The notes under the pieces were generated by a model that was given only the letters and a program-made list of their open reading frames with translations, did not search any database and was not told the DNA's origin. 64,000 nt of DNA from Panorpa germanica (Eukaryota > Arthropoda > Insecta > Mecoptera > Panorpidae), in assembly GCA_963678705.1 (NCBI GenBank), contig OY783209.1, forward strand, positions 8,494,001 to 8,558,000, given 5' to 3'. Numbering within the stretch: position 1 is the first letter of the stretch; each line of letters opens with the position of its first letter. A program made the translations under genes and the position numbers. This document shows positions 39,201 to 49,500 of the stretch, piece after piece.

Positions 39201-42200
39201 CATTTAATAATTAAAGAGACAAAATGACTTTTTTAATTGTTAATATCTCTTAACATATAAGAAGTTATTAAAAAATAATTGAACATTTGAGGTTCTAGTA
39301 ACCCACTTTATCAATATATAGTACACTTTTATAGAAATTAAGACATAGGACACAAGCCCATCCTTAATTAAACAAATCTAAACAAAAGCCGGCAAGTTGG
39401 TTCGCCTCACGAATCGTACGTCACTGTGAATTTCTATTATAAAATTATAATATAACTTGTAGTTAATAATCCGGTCTTAATAGAAGCTTTGATCCGATTG
39501 TTCTTGTTGGGAAAGGGAAAGGGTTGGGAGGGATAGAAGAAAGAGAAACTGAAAACGGATAAGATATTTTACATGAAGGCAATCAAGAAATGGTTTTTAA
39601 GATTAAAGCGCTAATTGATCTCTCTGATAATTAACATATTAAAATCAAGTTTGTTGAATAAATTAAAAAATATTGTTTGAGGTGTTCCATTAATTTAAGG
39701 CAAGTGAAAGGCATTTTCACTGAGGTGTTTTCCCAGTACAATTAGTGATCTTAAATCGTAAGTCTATCTTGTTTCTGAATTCTTAAGCATGTCTCTCATT
39801 TAACTTTGTGTTTTAAACCTGAGGTATGTTGGCATTTGTGTTTGAAGTGTCTCTCTCTCTCTCTCTCACTCTCTTCTGAAGAGAACTAGAACATAGCACT
39901 CCACACGTCAGAAGAACCAAAACTAATTACGAGTACAAGGCGGTCGTCTTACTTAATGTTGAAAACTAAGAAACTCTGGAAGTCGTCTCATGGTGTGAAA
40001 ATCTTGGAACTCGTGAATAAATATGGAAATATATATATATGGTAGCTACTTTTAGAAGTTGAGGAGCGATTCTTAACCCTTCTTGCGTGTACCGAAATCA
40101 TTTTAAGAGTTGTAAAAAAAAATTTTAAAAAAAATAACAAAAGCGACATATCGATTAAATTCAAACGTGTTATGCAGCGTTCTAATGTATTTAGATACAT
40201 TTACTATATTTAATAGCTAAGTATCTATCTACTTCTATTTGTATCTAAAGTTGTTTCTAGTTAATATAAAAATATTATCAAATTATAAAACATTATTTAA
40301 TTCAGTCCTGATTTAAGTAATACCTTTTCAATTAGGAAACAGGGAGTCTTTTATGTAAAATTACATAAATAAAAGGAACATTTGAACCAAGGTGAAATTC
40401 TCTTGCAGTGCAAGTTGCTAGCGTGCTACAAGCTAAGATAAGTATTACATTTTTACCTTGGCTACAACCTAACAATTCAAATTATTACATTTTACTTGTA
40501 GAATGATTAAAAGCTTCATTTCTTACATTTAATAATTTTTTGCGTGAGTAATTAACGTGTGTTGTAATGCCTATTCGTCTAATCGTGCCTGGGTCTATAA
40601 GAGTATAGGGTGAGCCTAAAGTATACATCCATTGCGAACAAAAACAATTTAAAATATAATTGAGATAACGTGTAATATTAAATGATTTTACGGCGTGGTT
40701 TTTGTCTGCATGGGCATACAGCAGAGGGATGGAAAATAGAATATATAGGTTTCTATTTATATGTAATTATTTTATTCTTTTTCTTGCTTTGATTTATTAA
40801 CTAACCTTTTCAGAATATTCTAACTATTACTTAAGTTATAAGAATTTAAAATGACGCTCACTGATATACTCGTATATACTTATACAATACTTGCGTCTAT
40901 ACTTATATACTTAAATTTATTACTTATACTTATATATACGTATATACTTATACAATCTTTTGCGTTTATCTCAAAACTACTATTTTGAACAGGTTCCCAC
41001 GATATCTTAAGAACGCCTCATTCGATTTTAATAAAAATTACACCATGTCTTCTTTACAAAATTATCTATCGAGATGCATTCTAATTTTTACTAATAAATA
41101 CTTCATTCATTTCTTAAAACTTCAACAAAATTTCAAGAAAGATCGACTCTTATTTCAAACAATTGTGATTTTCACAATTTCTATATTACTCAATAGATAA
41201 GACATTTGATTACAAGAAAATATATTTTTTTTATTTCTGACGATTTCTGAAAATACTATGAGCCTTGTGGCATCTATTAAAAGCTAAATATTTTGCAGTA
41301 AACCGATTATTGGCGAAACTAATCAAACTTTACCGTATCATTACTAAGGGAAGAGGTGGATGGCGGAGATAGAGAAAAGGAACGAGGAAAGAGAAAAAAT
41401 GAGAGTAGTAACGGGAAGGAGAGTAGCAGCAGGACCAAAACTATAGCAGTAACAGTTTTGTGTTTATTTTTATAAGGATAAATTTATATATCCTTATAAA
41501 AATAAACACAAAACTATATATATTAATATATATATATATATATATATACAAAGTAATCGTAACTATAACACCCAAACTAGAAAAGTCGTAAAATAATGTG
41601 ATTAGTGAGGGTATATTGTGAACGAAAACCAAGTGAAAAGTTAAAGCAATTAAAATGTGTGAAACTTTAAACCACTGATTGAATACGTGAGGGAATGTGC
41701 TTACCGAAATTAACTAAACGAATTCTTAAAAGTAATAAAAATAAACCTATTAAGTCTAGCTGAAAACAAATGTAGGACTGAGTATATATTAACTAGAACT
41801 TAAGATGGTTTGTTCATTCATTGTTCTGTATTTGTGAAGTAAATACCAACGTTTATATTGTAACCTTATTGTATTATTATCATCGTTATTATTTTATTAA
41901 ATAAATGTATTAATCAAATTATGTGATTCTTTATCATCTTGACAAGAAACTAAGATAATGCATAGTTGAATATTAATTGAATTGACATATGCCCTAAATT
42001 AAATAAGAGTACCTTGATTCTATATCAGATTAGCGGATAGGGTATCGTTTTCCACATCAGATTTGGGATAGTACTCTAGTTTTCTACATCAGAAGTGGCA
42101 TGGTATCTTGTTTTCCACATTTGAATGTGGAGAACACAGTGAGAATGTTTAGATTTAATAAAGATCAAAATTGAATTAAGCACAATGACATTTAATAAAC

Positions 42201-43896
42201 ATGGCAAACACATTAAAAAAATAAAATATTAAATATAATAATACTATATTTCAAAAATTTTGTATGTGAACAAAAACATGCATTTGTTACCCTCTTTAAG
42301 ACTTGTGTCCCACCTTGTACAATTACGTAACCCATAAGTATAATTCCACAGCTAACATAACGTGCGATACGACGTGAGCAGAGCTTTCTCGTTTGATGTC
42401 TACAAAGTACACGAAATTACCAACCAAATCTACTTAAAAATTATTTTATGCATTTCTAAGGGTTCTTTGATAATGAATAATGTACTTAAATCAAATGCAG
42501 ATTATGCTTTAGGCAAAATATCTTTTAATTTATCCATTAATTTGCAAATTAAAAGTTGAAAAGATACAAATGTAAAACCGAACTGACTGTTTGAATGATT
42601 GACGTGAATGAATATTTCAATTTAGACCGTGTCAACCTTCTTCTTATTTTAATTTAAAATATATTATAACACAAAATATTTATGAATCAAAATAATACAA
42701 AATACTCGTTATATATGTATAAAGTTTGCAAACTTTAACTTTATAGTATACGACCACATTTTACGACGCTTTACGCCTGATGATTGATTACACTTTTTAC
42801 ATTTTCAACGGTTTTAACAAGTATTTAATTTGTATTTTACATTGCCTGTTGTTTAGGCGTTTAGATAGGTTCGTATATTATATAAGCCAGAATGAAATGA
42901 GAGTTAAATTGTCAGATGATTTTAAATTAAATTTCGTGCATTTAAATTTATACTAATAAAATAAAGTTTATTTGTTGTTTTTTTTATTTAGACACTTTAA
43001 AAAGCGTGATAACTTGACGTTAAAGTAATGGTTTAAATCTCATAAAATGCAATTTTAATATATTCAATTAATCTCACACAAGTTTAATAACTGTCTACAA
43101 GTCAGCGCCTGATTTTATTAAAAAGCAAACATTTTAACGTAAACATTTATTCATTAGAATTTGTTGTTCACAAATACCTTGCTGAGCAAAACGAAAAAGA
43201 ATACGTGTATATATAAATTAACCAATTTATTAATTCAAAATCAATATTTGTCTAAAACAGTTGTACCTGTCTAAAATAATCTGATTCACTGATCATAACC
43301 TCCCATTCCCCTTTCCACGAACGCTCAAAATAACGACGCCTATAGTCAGTGGTTAAATTCACCCCCCTCCTCCTCCTCCTTCTCCTCAAAGAATATTGTT
43401 ACATCAGAATTAACAGTCGACCAACACCTTAAGGGAAAGGTCTGGAAACTGTTTTTGAGTATTTCAGGGTTGGATTAAAAGTTTTAGGACCCCTCCCCCT
43501 TATAGTTTAAATAGACTGTGATAAGAACCAGATTAAACTATATGAGTTACTACATGAAAAGTTTGCTAAATTTTTTTAGACTTCATTCAAAATTCAATTG
43601 TATCTAGTCACTACAGTAAATATAAGTAATACATTTTTTATTTTAGATTAATATTAAATTAATGTTAACCAATGTGCTATATATATCATCTAAAAAGGGT
43701 AACAATGTAACTTTCACAGTGTAAAAAAGAGGGCAGAACTGATGGTGAAAAGAAAATATAACTTTTATCTATTTCTAAAGATGTGTAAAAAAAAGAACTT
43801 ACTTTCATAGTCTGAATACGGCGCCGGGACGGCTGATAATCCAACGACCACAAGGAGAATGCAAAATGCAATTGATCCAAGCTTGAAAGACTGCAT
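24224..43896 (-). CDS. sNPF: Short neuropeptide F precursor
   Basis: Minus-strand gene with five coding exons: 43896-43803, 30713-30553, 30058-29957, 28773-28672, 24262-24224. All introns are GT/AG and phases join (1,0,0,0), giving 165 aa. Residues 1-22 or so are a signal peptide (MQSFKLGSIAFCILLVVVGL), followed by PAPYSDYES. Three RLRF-amide peptides follow, one per exon: SPQLRLRF-GRR, SPSLRLRF-GRR and SPTMRLRF-GR. Glycine provides the amide and basic residues the cleavage. The first two are followed by SDP, as in other insect sNPF precursors. Mature sNPF is secreted by neurons and endocrine cells and signals through the Gq/Gi-coupled sNPF receptor in feeding, olfaction and growth. Upstream of the ATG, an acceptor-like TTACAG lies two bases away, so a 5' untranslated exon further right is likely. 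Intron 1 is 13.1 kb. Confidence 0.96.
26455..26720 (-). mobile_element. Mariner remnant, 3' end
   Basis: Read on the minus strand, it shows the mariner C-terminus in shifting frames: GKRFG, NKEVITEKDTYFECLDKTYY, LEAIKNWKN, then a stop near 26509. It ends in a TIR-like TACGAGGGTAGCTTGATAA at 26454. The 5' part of the transposase is missing. The same tail, more decayed, lies at 1162-1335. Confidence 0.8.
26745..27007 (+). mobile_element. MITE-B1 copy 3, in sNPF intron 4
   Basis: Begins CCCAGTAAACAATTTGG and ends CCAAAATGTTAACTGGG. The interior matches 1538-1797 and 6351-6604, with a small difference around 26915-26940. It directly abuts the mariner remnant on its left. Confidence 0.88.
27570..27655 (-). 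mobile_element. tRNA-derived SINE head
   Basis: On the minus strand, TGGTCTAGGTAGTTAAG resembles a pol III A box. About 30 bp further, GGTCCGAGTTTGATTCCCGG resembles a B box with its T stem. The region between does not form a proper anticodon arm, so this is not a tRNA gene. A SINE promoter is the best reading. Its 3' extent is not visible. Confidence 0.55.
27726..27738 (-). promoter_or_regulatory. Candidate CTCF-type motif in sNPF intron 4
   Basis: Minus-strand CAGATGGCAGTT shares the AGATGGCAG core. Motif match only. Confidence 0.2.
28672..28773 (-). CDS. sNPF: sNPF coding exon 4 (third peptide)
   Basis: 34 codons encode IAGDEPVMQKAQRSPTMRLR, then FGRSVNSAPQARMQ. The predicted peptide is AQRSPTMRLRF-amide or its shorter form. 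Unlike the other two copies, it is followed by a single Arg (GR-S), not a dibasic GRR. Confidence 0.95.
29093..29915 (+). mobile_element. MITE-B2 copy with a nested insertion
   Basis: Ends are CCAGTAAACAATTTGGTG and CCAAAATGTTTACTGGG. The two outer blocks match the reverse complement of 53555-53847 (for example CTACCTGTCACAG, then CGCTTTTATTCA-like and TAATAGAAATGAAATAGA-like blocks). Between them, roughly 29188-29748 has no counterpart in that copy. Confidence 0.8.
29188..29748. mobile_element. Insertion nested inside the MITE-B2 copy
   Basis: About 560 bp interrupt the MITE between its CTGTCACAG block and its CCGACTCCGC block. I cannot classify it; no clear inverted ends or coding capacity. 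Alternatively, this copy is the longer ancestral form and the 53555 copy is an internal deletion. Confidence 0.5.
29957..30058 (-). CDS. sNPF: sNPF coding exon 3 (second peptide)
   Basis: 34 codons encode EEPQLDEEMAPKV, then ARSPSLRLRFGRRSDPLFRSE. SPSLRLRF-amide is the classic insect sNPF sequence, followed by the conserved GRRSDP. Donor GTAAAT, acceptor CTGTTTAG. Confidence 0.97.
30059..30552 (-). other. sNPF intron 2
   Basis: 494 bp. No repeat or gene recognised. Confidence 0.6.
30553..30713 (-). CDS. sNPF: sNPF coding exon 2 (propeptide and first peptide)
   Basis: Encodes IRDLYEYLLQKEAIETELGG, a spacer GLEGHQVQRKS-like segment, then SRSPQLRLRFGRRSDP and DMMPALG. Donor GTAAGT, acceptor ATTTTCAG. 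The RK upstream and GRR downstream frame the peptide for processing. Confidence 0.96.
31123..31152. repeat. Small perfect hairpin
   Basis: CGAGTGGTT and AACCACTCG are exact inverted copies with a 12-nt loop. The left arm resembles the D-arm of tRNA-Ser, but no other tRNA parts are present. Confidence 0.5.
32066..32081 (+). promoter_or_regulatory. Candidate CTCF site in sNPF intron 1
   Basis: TCACAAGATGGCAGCA is a close match to the CTCF core (CCACnAGATGGCAGC). The closest such match seen in this window. Confidence 0.4.
33185..33540 (+). pseudogene. R1-like LINE C-terminal remnant
   Basis: Purine-rich sequence with broken frames including RITRFRLGNEEKGSRYC, typical of the last part of insect R1-like reverse transcriptases. 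Reading frames on the opposite strand are antisense shadows. Partly similar to 8610-9110 and to the LINE tail copies. Confidence 0.55.
33865..34599. mobile_element. TTAA-flanked non-autonomous transposon (piggyBac-like)
   Basis: The two ends are perfect 19-bp inverted repeats TTAAGGAGGTACAGGACGT. The outer four bases are TTAA on both sides, the target site duplicated by piggyBac transposases. Total length is 735 bp including both TTAA. No transposase is encoded, so it would need one in trans. Confidence 0.8.
35779..36405 (-). mobile_element. MITE-A copy 2
   Basis: Begins TGGGCTTGTGTTC and ends GGACACAAGCCCA. The interior matches copies 3, 4 and 5. It is oriented opposite to copy 3, 2.3 kb away in the same intron. 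Confidence 0.92.
36841..36868. repeat. Hexamer tandem repeat
   Basis: Five units of GGAGTC/GGAGTT. Confidence 0.85.
37919..37941. repeat. Hexamer tandem repeat GCGTTC
   Basis: Nearly four units of GCGTTC; a GC-rich island in AT-rich DNA. Confidence 0.85.
38755..39360 (+). mobile_element. MITE-A copy 3
   Basis: Begins TGGGCTTGTGTCCTCATTTT and ends AGGACACAAGCCCA. Matches copies 2, 4 and 5 throughout, with a short internal deletion near 38975-38990. Confidence 0.92.
39850..39867. repeat. (CT)n microsatellite
   Basis: About nine CT dinucleotides. Confidence 0.85.
41454..41515. repeat. 27-bp perfect palindrome in the LINE tail
   Basis: Arms 41454-41480 and 41489-41515 are exact reverse complements with an 8-bp loop. 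The left arm is normal LINE tail sequence; the right arm is an inverted copy of it. A TA run follows at 41517-41548. Confidence 0.95.
42020..42125. repeat. Short minisatellite
   Basis: Three imperfect units of about 33-38 bp, each carrying GTTTTCCACAT or GTTTTCTACAT followed by CAGA or TGAA. Confidence 0.65.
43803..43896 (-). CDS. sNPF: sNPF coding exon 1 (signal peptide)
   Basis: 31 codons plus one base, from ATG at 43896 to donor GTAAGT. Encodes a short basic start, a hydrophobic core (IAFCILLVVVGL) and the mature start VPAPYSDYE. A longer upstream reading frame exists, but it crosses an acceptor-like TTACAG just before this ATG, so the internal Met is preferred. Confidence 0.93.
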
Positions 43897-44281
43897 CTCT
43901 GTAAGTTCTGAAACAAAACATTTATTATTAACAATGGAATATGGAATGCAAGTCTGCATTACGTTAAATAATTTTCTACAAGATGCTTTTGTAAGATGTC
44001 TTAAAGAAACTGAGCTATTCCGCTCTAAAGAACAAACAGTTTAACAATATAAAATTATAATTCTTTTTTTCTATTAAATTTCTTTATTTTATTTATTTAA
44101 CGTCGGTTTATTTCCAATGCTGAGTTAAATCACCGAAGACCTCTTACTACGTTGGCAGTATTTGTGCGATAGAACCCGAAGACACAGCGTAAGCATCAAT
44201 GCTCTCGCCCACTGTGTCGTTAATCTATCTTATAAAAGAAACAATTTTCTATAAATTCAGGCTCTGTATTTCGAGTCTTTC
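43897..44281. other. Immediate upstream region of sNPF exon 1
   Basis: Probably intronic or 5' flanking, with the acceptor-like TTTCAG..TTACAG just before the start codon. At 44100-44220 there is a block resembling 53490-53550 and 54430-54480 (TTATTTAACGTC, TACTACGTYGGCAG, CGAAGACACAG, ATCAATGC). Confidence 0.4.
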
Positions 44282-44625
44282 GGTATTTTGACTTTTAAGT
44301 GCTGTAAAAATTGAAAAATCAATAAAAATAGAAAAACTCGACAGCGTTACCTGCAGAAACTTATCAACTAATGAAAATCTACACTAATGATTTCGGAAAA
44401 TCCAGTGATGAGTTATGAGTGACACCGCAATGTTACTTTTTTTTTGTGACGTCTGCGGAGATTCGCTGTCAATGCCTCATTTCTTGATATTTATTTATGA
44501 AAATTTCACAAAGTATTCTTCAAATGTTATTTTATCATGTAGTAATTATAGAAATAATTATATATTAACTGTGTCGTCAAAAAACATTATCGAAAATATA
44601 CTTCTATTTTATCGTTTTGACCTTA
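44282..44625 (+). repeat. 344-bp dispersed repeat, copy 2
   Basis: Reverse complement of 2847-3190, nearly end to end. The reading frame spanning it is repeat-derived. Confidence 0.8.
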
Positions 44626-45952
44626 TCCCCCCCTTAATAACAAACGTTAATGTTTGGTTAAAAATAGTGTTACCAGATATAATAACTTTAAATAATTTGT
44701 TCGCATACTTTACCGCTGACAACACTTTTAGTCGTTAACAGTGTAGTTTAGTAGTCAATAAGTTAGGTTAATTTTTCATCGACTATCCAAGGTATCGGAC
44801 CTACAGTACAGTGGTGGAAAAAGAGAAGAGCGACACGAGGAGAAGAATAAACAGTTTTGTTTTATGTTAGTTAAATTTATATAATAAAGGGAATGTGACT
44901 GGCAGAAGTTATGTAAAAGTTATGTTAAATGAAATAAGTACAAAAATACAAGGTATCGAACCTATTTTACAACTTGTTTAAGATCTAGGTTTGTGAGTTT
45001 AAGTAGCCTAATTTTATTCTAAGAAGTCAAAAAGAACAAAATAGAGTGCTTAAGAAACACTGAAGGCTATTTGTAAACGCCATGAAAACATAGAACCATC
45101 TAGTTCAAAAAGAAGCGGCGCATTCGATTTATAACAGAGAATGCACTTTTTATGAGTAGCCATACTTAATGCTCATCGTATAGCTTCCAGGCTGATAAGT
45201 AGGCGCATACTTTGACTGGACATATCTTTAGGACAGCAAAGGTTAATCTAACACTTAGCTCAGTCCTATACATTGCTTCATTGAAATTAATATAGCTTTG
45301 TAATGAACGCTTGTGCCTAATGATGCGCCTTTTTAAAAGAGCTATAATGTTGGTTTTAGTTTTTGAATATTACGCCGTACAAATAAGTATACGTGTGTGA
45401 GTAACTATGTCTATATAAGACCTTAATTTAAATTTTTAATTTAACATCTAAACTAGGTTAAGCCCCAAATTATCCTTCTTATATATTTTATAGAAATCAA
45501 TAAAGATTAATTTTAAATTTAAATGAAAGTTAACAAAAAGTCAGAAAGTCAAAAGAACTTACATAAAACATAGATTAAAATATAATTTAGAAACTTGAAA
45601 CTTTAAAATAAACCCACCAAACTAATCTGTAAATATAACATTGTTATAAAAGTGAGGTTATGTTTAGTTATTCACAAGTTAAATCGATTCTTTAGAACAC
45701 ACTACTTCATTAAATAAACAGAACGACCACTTCGACAACAAAGAACATTATCCTGGTGCTTGGTGGGATGGGGGGGGGGGGGGTCTTATTGCATCTCCAA
45801 GTCATTTGTTATGCTAATTCTTCATCAACAGAGTCGTTCTACTGGAAGTGGGGCTCTAAGATAAAGAGTGCATTAGTTTCATTTGTTTTTACTAATGTAT
45901 TTACAGTACTTTATATTTTAAGGTTATGTTTGAATTAACTAAATACTTACAA
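44626..45952. other. AT-rich, no gene seen
   Basis: No gene recognised. A run of 14 G lies at 45770-45783. Confidence 0.35.
45770..45783 (+). repeat. Poly-G run (14 G)
   Basis: Fourteen consecutive G, preceded by other GG pairs; unusual in this AT-rich DNA. Confidence 0.9.
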
Positions 45953-46546
45953 TGGGCTTGTGTCCTCATTTTTTAGTGGTCGATTTTTCAATTGTTGATT
46001 GAAATTGATGTTAATAAATGTGTATTGGCGCATCTATTTTATTAAATATATAAATGTTGACGGAGATGTAGCAATTAAAAGTTTGAATAGTAGTTTTAGC
46101 GCTAGAAATGGTCGGCCATATTTTTATGACGTGAAATGCATTTTAACGTCAGTTATTTGTTGAGTAGGTCAGTGCTGTAGTCAAATAATAAAGTCAAGTC
46201 AAGGAATAATAAGTTTCTATTTTATTTAACCCTGCTAAGGCAGACATAATATTGGAATTTTATTGTTCCTTGACATAGCTGTAAATAATATTTGATATTT
46301 TGATATATAAATACATATAGCAGAGATTTATGAGCTGTAAGGTTGGCAGCGGTTATGATGTCACATGCATTTGTAATGTGTACAAGGGATTCACCCTTCA
46401 ATAATTAAAGAGACTTTTTTAATTGTTAATATCTCTTAACATATAAAGAGTTATTAAAAAATAATTGAACATTTGAGGTTCTAACAACCCACTTTATCAA
46501 TATATAGTACACTTTTATAGAAATTAAGACATAAGACACAAGCCCA
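45953..46546 (+). mobile_element. MITE-A copy 4
   Basis: Begins TGGGCTTGTGTCCTCATTTT and ends AGACACAAGCCCA. Same interior as copies 2, 3 and 5, with small deletions near 46180 and 46350. Confidence 0.92.
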
Positions 46547-49500
46547 TTGGAGTACAGTGAATACAAATATTTGTTTCTCGCAATGAGTAGTTGTTCTTTT
46601 TAACACCTATATTCAATGAATAAGAACTGCACTGGATTAAATTTTCTTGAAGGTAATTTATTACACCAAGTATTTCAAGCAAACAGCTATCATTTTGATT
46701 TATTATTTCGTAATTACTTAATGAAATGGAATTTAAACGTTACAAGGGTTTAATCATATATAAATTATTAAGGAGAGGTACCTTCTAATCTGCATGTAAT
46801 TCATCTTTTAAATATTCAAGCAGAGAACCTGTAGTGAATGAACCTGTCTTCGCTGATAGGATCGGAAAAAGTTACCGACTGCAAACGATCAGTAGTAAAA
46901 CTATTACTAATTCCCTTCTTTCGAGATCAAATATTATGATGTTTTATTAGCAGAGGGGATGCATTTACTGTACAAGGCGGTACACCAAATGAAATATCTA
47001 AATATATATTTTCTGAGTATGGTATACTTTACTAGTTATGTGTATTGTGATATCTACCTGCTAAACACAGTTACGTGTATTTAAGGTTTACCTAACATAA
47101 CAAAAGTTATCAAATATACAACGCTTTGTGACCGATTTTACTGCATTTTAAAAACATTAGCAAAAACAAAGAACATCTTTTTAAGGATTATAAAATCCTA
47201 AGTCCTTTTAATGATTGAAGGCTTTTAAAACAGCTTTGCTATAATACAGTAAAATCCATTAAGGAAAATTTTACATAGATGTAACGTAATATCTATGTTT
47301 TGTGTATTAGATTTTGGATATTGTTAGAAACATATCTTAAGCACGTTGTACGATCGTAGGCTCAGGCGAACTGTCAGTTTATCGTATGTGTAAATACTAA
47401 AATTTGAATCGGAACGTAGGCGGAGCTTAGATCTGATCGAAAAAATATGGGAAGAGCATATTGTCAGTTTAGATAATGAATTATTGATAAAGAAATTAAT
47501 AAAATATACAGATATGAATAGGAAACTGCTCTTTGATCGAATCGTGTAAAATGAAATCTGACCAAAATCTGAAGTGTAATAAAAATTAAAAGAAAATCGA
47601 TTTTGAGTCTGAATCTGACGTCAGCATAGTTGTTAATCAATCTATATATTATATTTCTGTTGCTGATTCGCCCTGCCATAGTAAGGGGTCTCATAATGAT
47701 CTTGGCTACGTTGACGACATTTTTATTTTTAAATACCTTATAAATATAATGATTGATTAAACTCGTCATTGGTTGTATTTCACAACATTTTTATATTTTA
47801 TTAATATTTCTTTTAATAACGCTACGATATGGCAAGGACGTTTTTATCTCATTTTTATTCAACTTAACATCTTCTTTAGATAATAAATTATAACACACAA
47901 GAAAGATTAATATTACAGAAAATTTAAAAAGCATCAATTCCTTTTGTATCTCTAACAATGGTCTGTGCGATATCGAAACATCGAAGCAGCAGATGCTAAA
48001 AATATCAAGGACATGATCCTTATTTCCATGTGTTTTATATGAAAAGGACTTTGGAAAATGAGTTATGGTTTAAATTGGCTATGGGCTAAGGCCTATAGGC
48101 TATGGTTTACCCTCTGCGCGAGAAACACATGGGTTGCTGTATTTATGACCGTATAAGTCATGTCATGTGACAGGTCGTACTTGTACTTCAACGCGAGCAA
48201 ATGCACTTTCATTTCAAACTTTCTAAAAATGATTACTTTACTTGAAATACACGAAAACGCATACTGTTTTGTTTATGTTTTGATCAATATAAAACTACGG
48301 GTATATAAATATAAATAGAAACAGAAAGCTAGACTTTACACTTTACACTTTTACTTGGACAATAAACATTTTATATAGTAATAGTCCTATATTATAATGT
48401 TCCAAGTGTTTATTTATATTCTTATATGTTTATGTGTTTATATGTTTGGTTCGAATTTTGTATGACATCTCGAAAACGGCTCCAGGGAAGTTTTTGAAAA
48501 TTTCCTATTTTGTAGAGAAAAAAATTCTAAGACTTTTGGCTATTTTTCCTAAATTTCCTAGAAACCCGTAATTTTGGAAAAACTGGAAATAAAGTGAGCT
48601 CTTTTTTGCTGTATTACTTTTAATTCGTAAAAGATAGAAAGTTGAAATTTTGCATGTGTATTAAGGTATTTAATGCTGACATTTGTCAAAAATTAGAAAT
48701 TCAAAAATTGAGAAAGGGGGGGTTGAAGAAATTCGGGGGCCCGGTAGGGAACTTTGGAGAAAGTTCATATTCTGGATTCTAGAATAATTAAGTATATTAT
48801 TGATAAAAAAAAATTCAAAATTTCAAAATTTTATTTGGGGGCAGTATTTGCCGAGAGTAAAAAATGTGCTAGAAAGTTGAAATTTTATATATAGGCTAAC
48901 CTTGGTAACTTATTTACGAATCGAAAAAAAATTTTTTATTATTTTACGATTTTATTATTTCTATTTAAAAAAAAGAATTAAATATGATTAAATTAAAAAG
49001 AATTAGAAAGAAGAAGAAGAAAGAATTAAATTACGAATTATTTTATTGGATTCAAATCATACACGCCAAAAAGACGTCGCATTGCGACGGGGGTAAACTC
49101 TAGTTGATTTATAACGTATAACCAATATTTTTAAATTTTCATTGAAGTGCCCTACTTTGCAGTGGCGTATCTCTGTTCCTGTAAGACATTAAAAAAAATG
49201 TTGTATGCAAAAGTTGTAGGGAATTGAGTCCTTTATAAGTTTGATACTAACTATTTTTATCATAGGACGCACTACTAACGAGATATTGCCAATAAACCGA
49301 TTTTGGTTGCCATTTTTTCAAGATCAACGTCGCAAGTTTTCATTAAACAGTCCTAACTTTAAAACATATCCAAGAATTAGAACTACCGGCCCTCATGTAA
49401 CGAGAGTGAGATCGATTTCTTGTTTTAATTTTAAGTTAAGAATATAACTAGAAATGAGCAAAGCTTCTAATCGGTGTAGATAGATAATATTATGGTAAAA

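Larger units (their letters stand above)
41347..42245 (+). mobile_element. LINE 3' tail, copy 2, interrupted
   Basis: The block at 41347-41490 and the block at about 42130-42245 (GAGAATGTTTAGATTTAATA, then GAATTAAGCACAATGACA) match consecutive parts of 59849-60185. Between them, about 640 bp are foreign: a 27-bp palindrome, a TA run and a short minisatellite. Confidence 0.7.
30714..43802 (-). other. sNPF intron 1 (13.1 kb)
   Basis: Contains an R1-like LINE remnant, a TTAA-flanked element, two oppositely oriented MITE-A copies, a LINE 3' tail with a 27-bp palindrome, and microsatellites. I see no coding exon inside; short reading frames here have no recognisable content. Stretches between the listed repeats (such as 31160-32060, 34600-35778, 36950-38754, 42250-43800) are AT-rich and unassigned. 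Confidence 0.75.

Noticed and set aside
44415-44738. 107-codon reading frame similar to the one at 2770-2997
   Set aside because: Both lie on two copies of a dispersed repeat; no family resemblance, and the surrounding repeat is conserved outside the frame as well.
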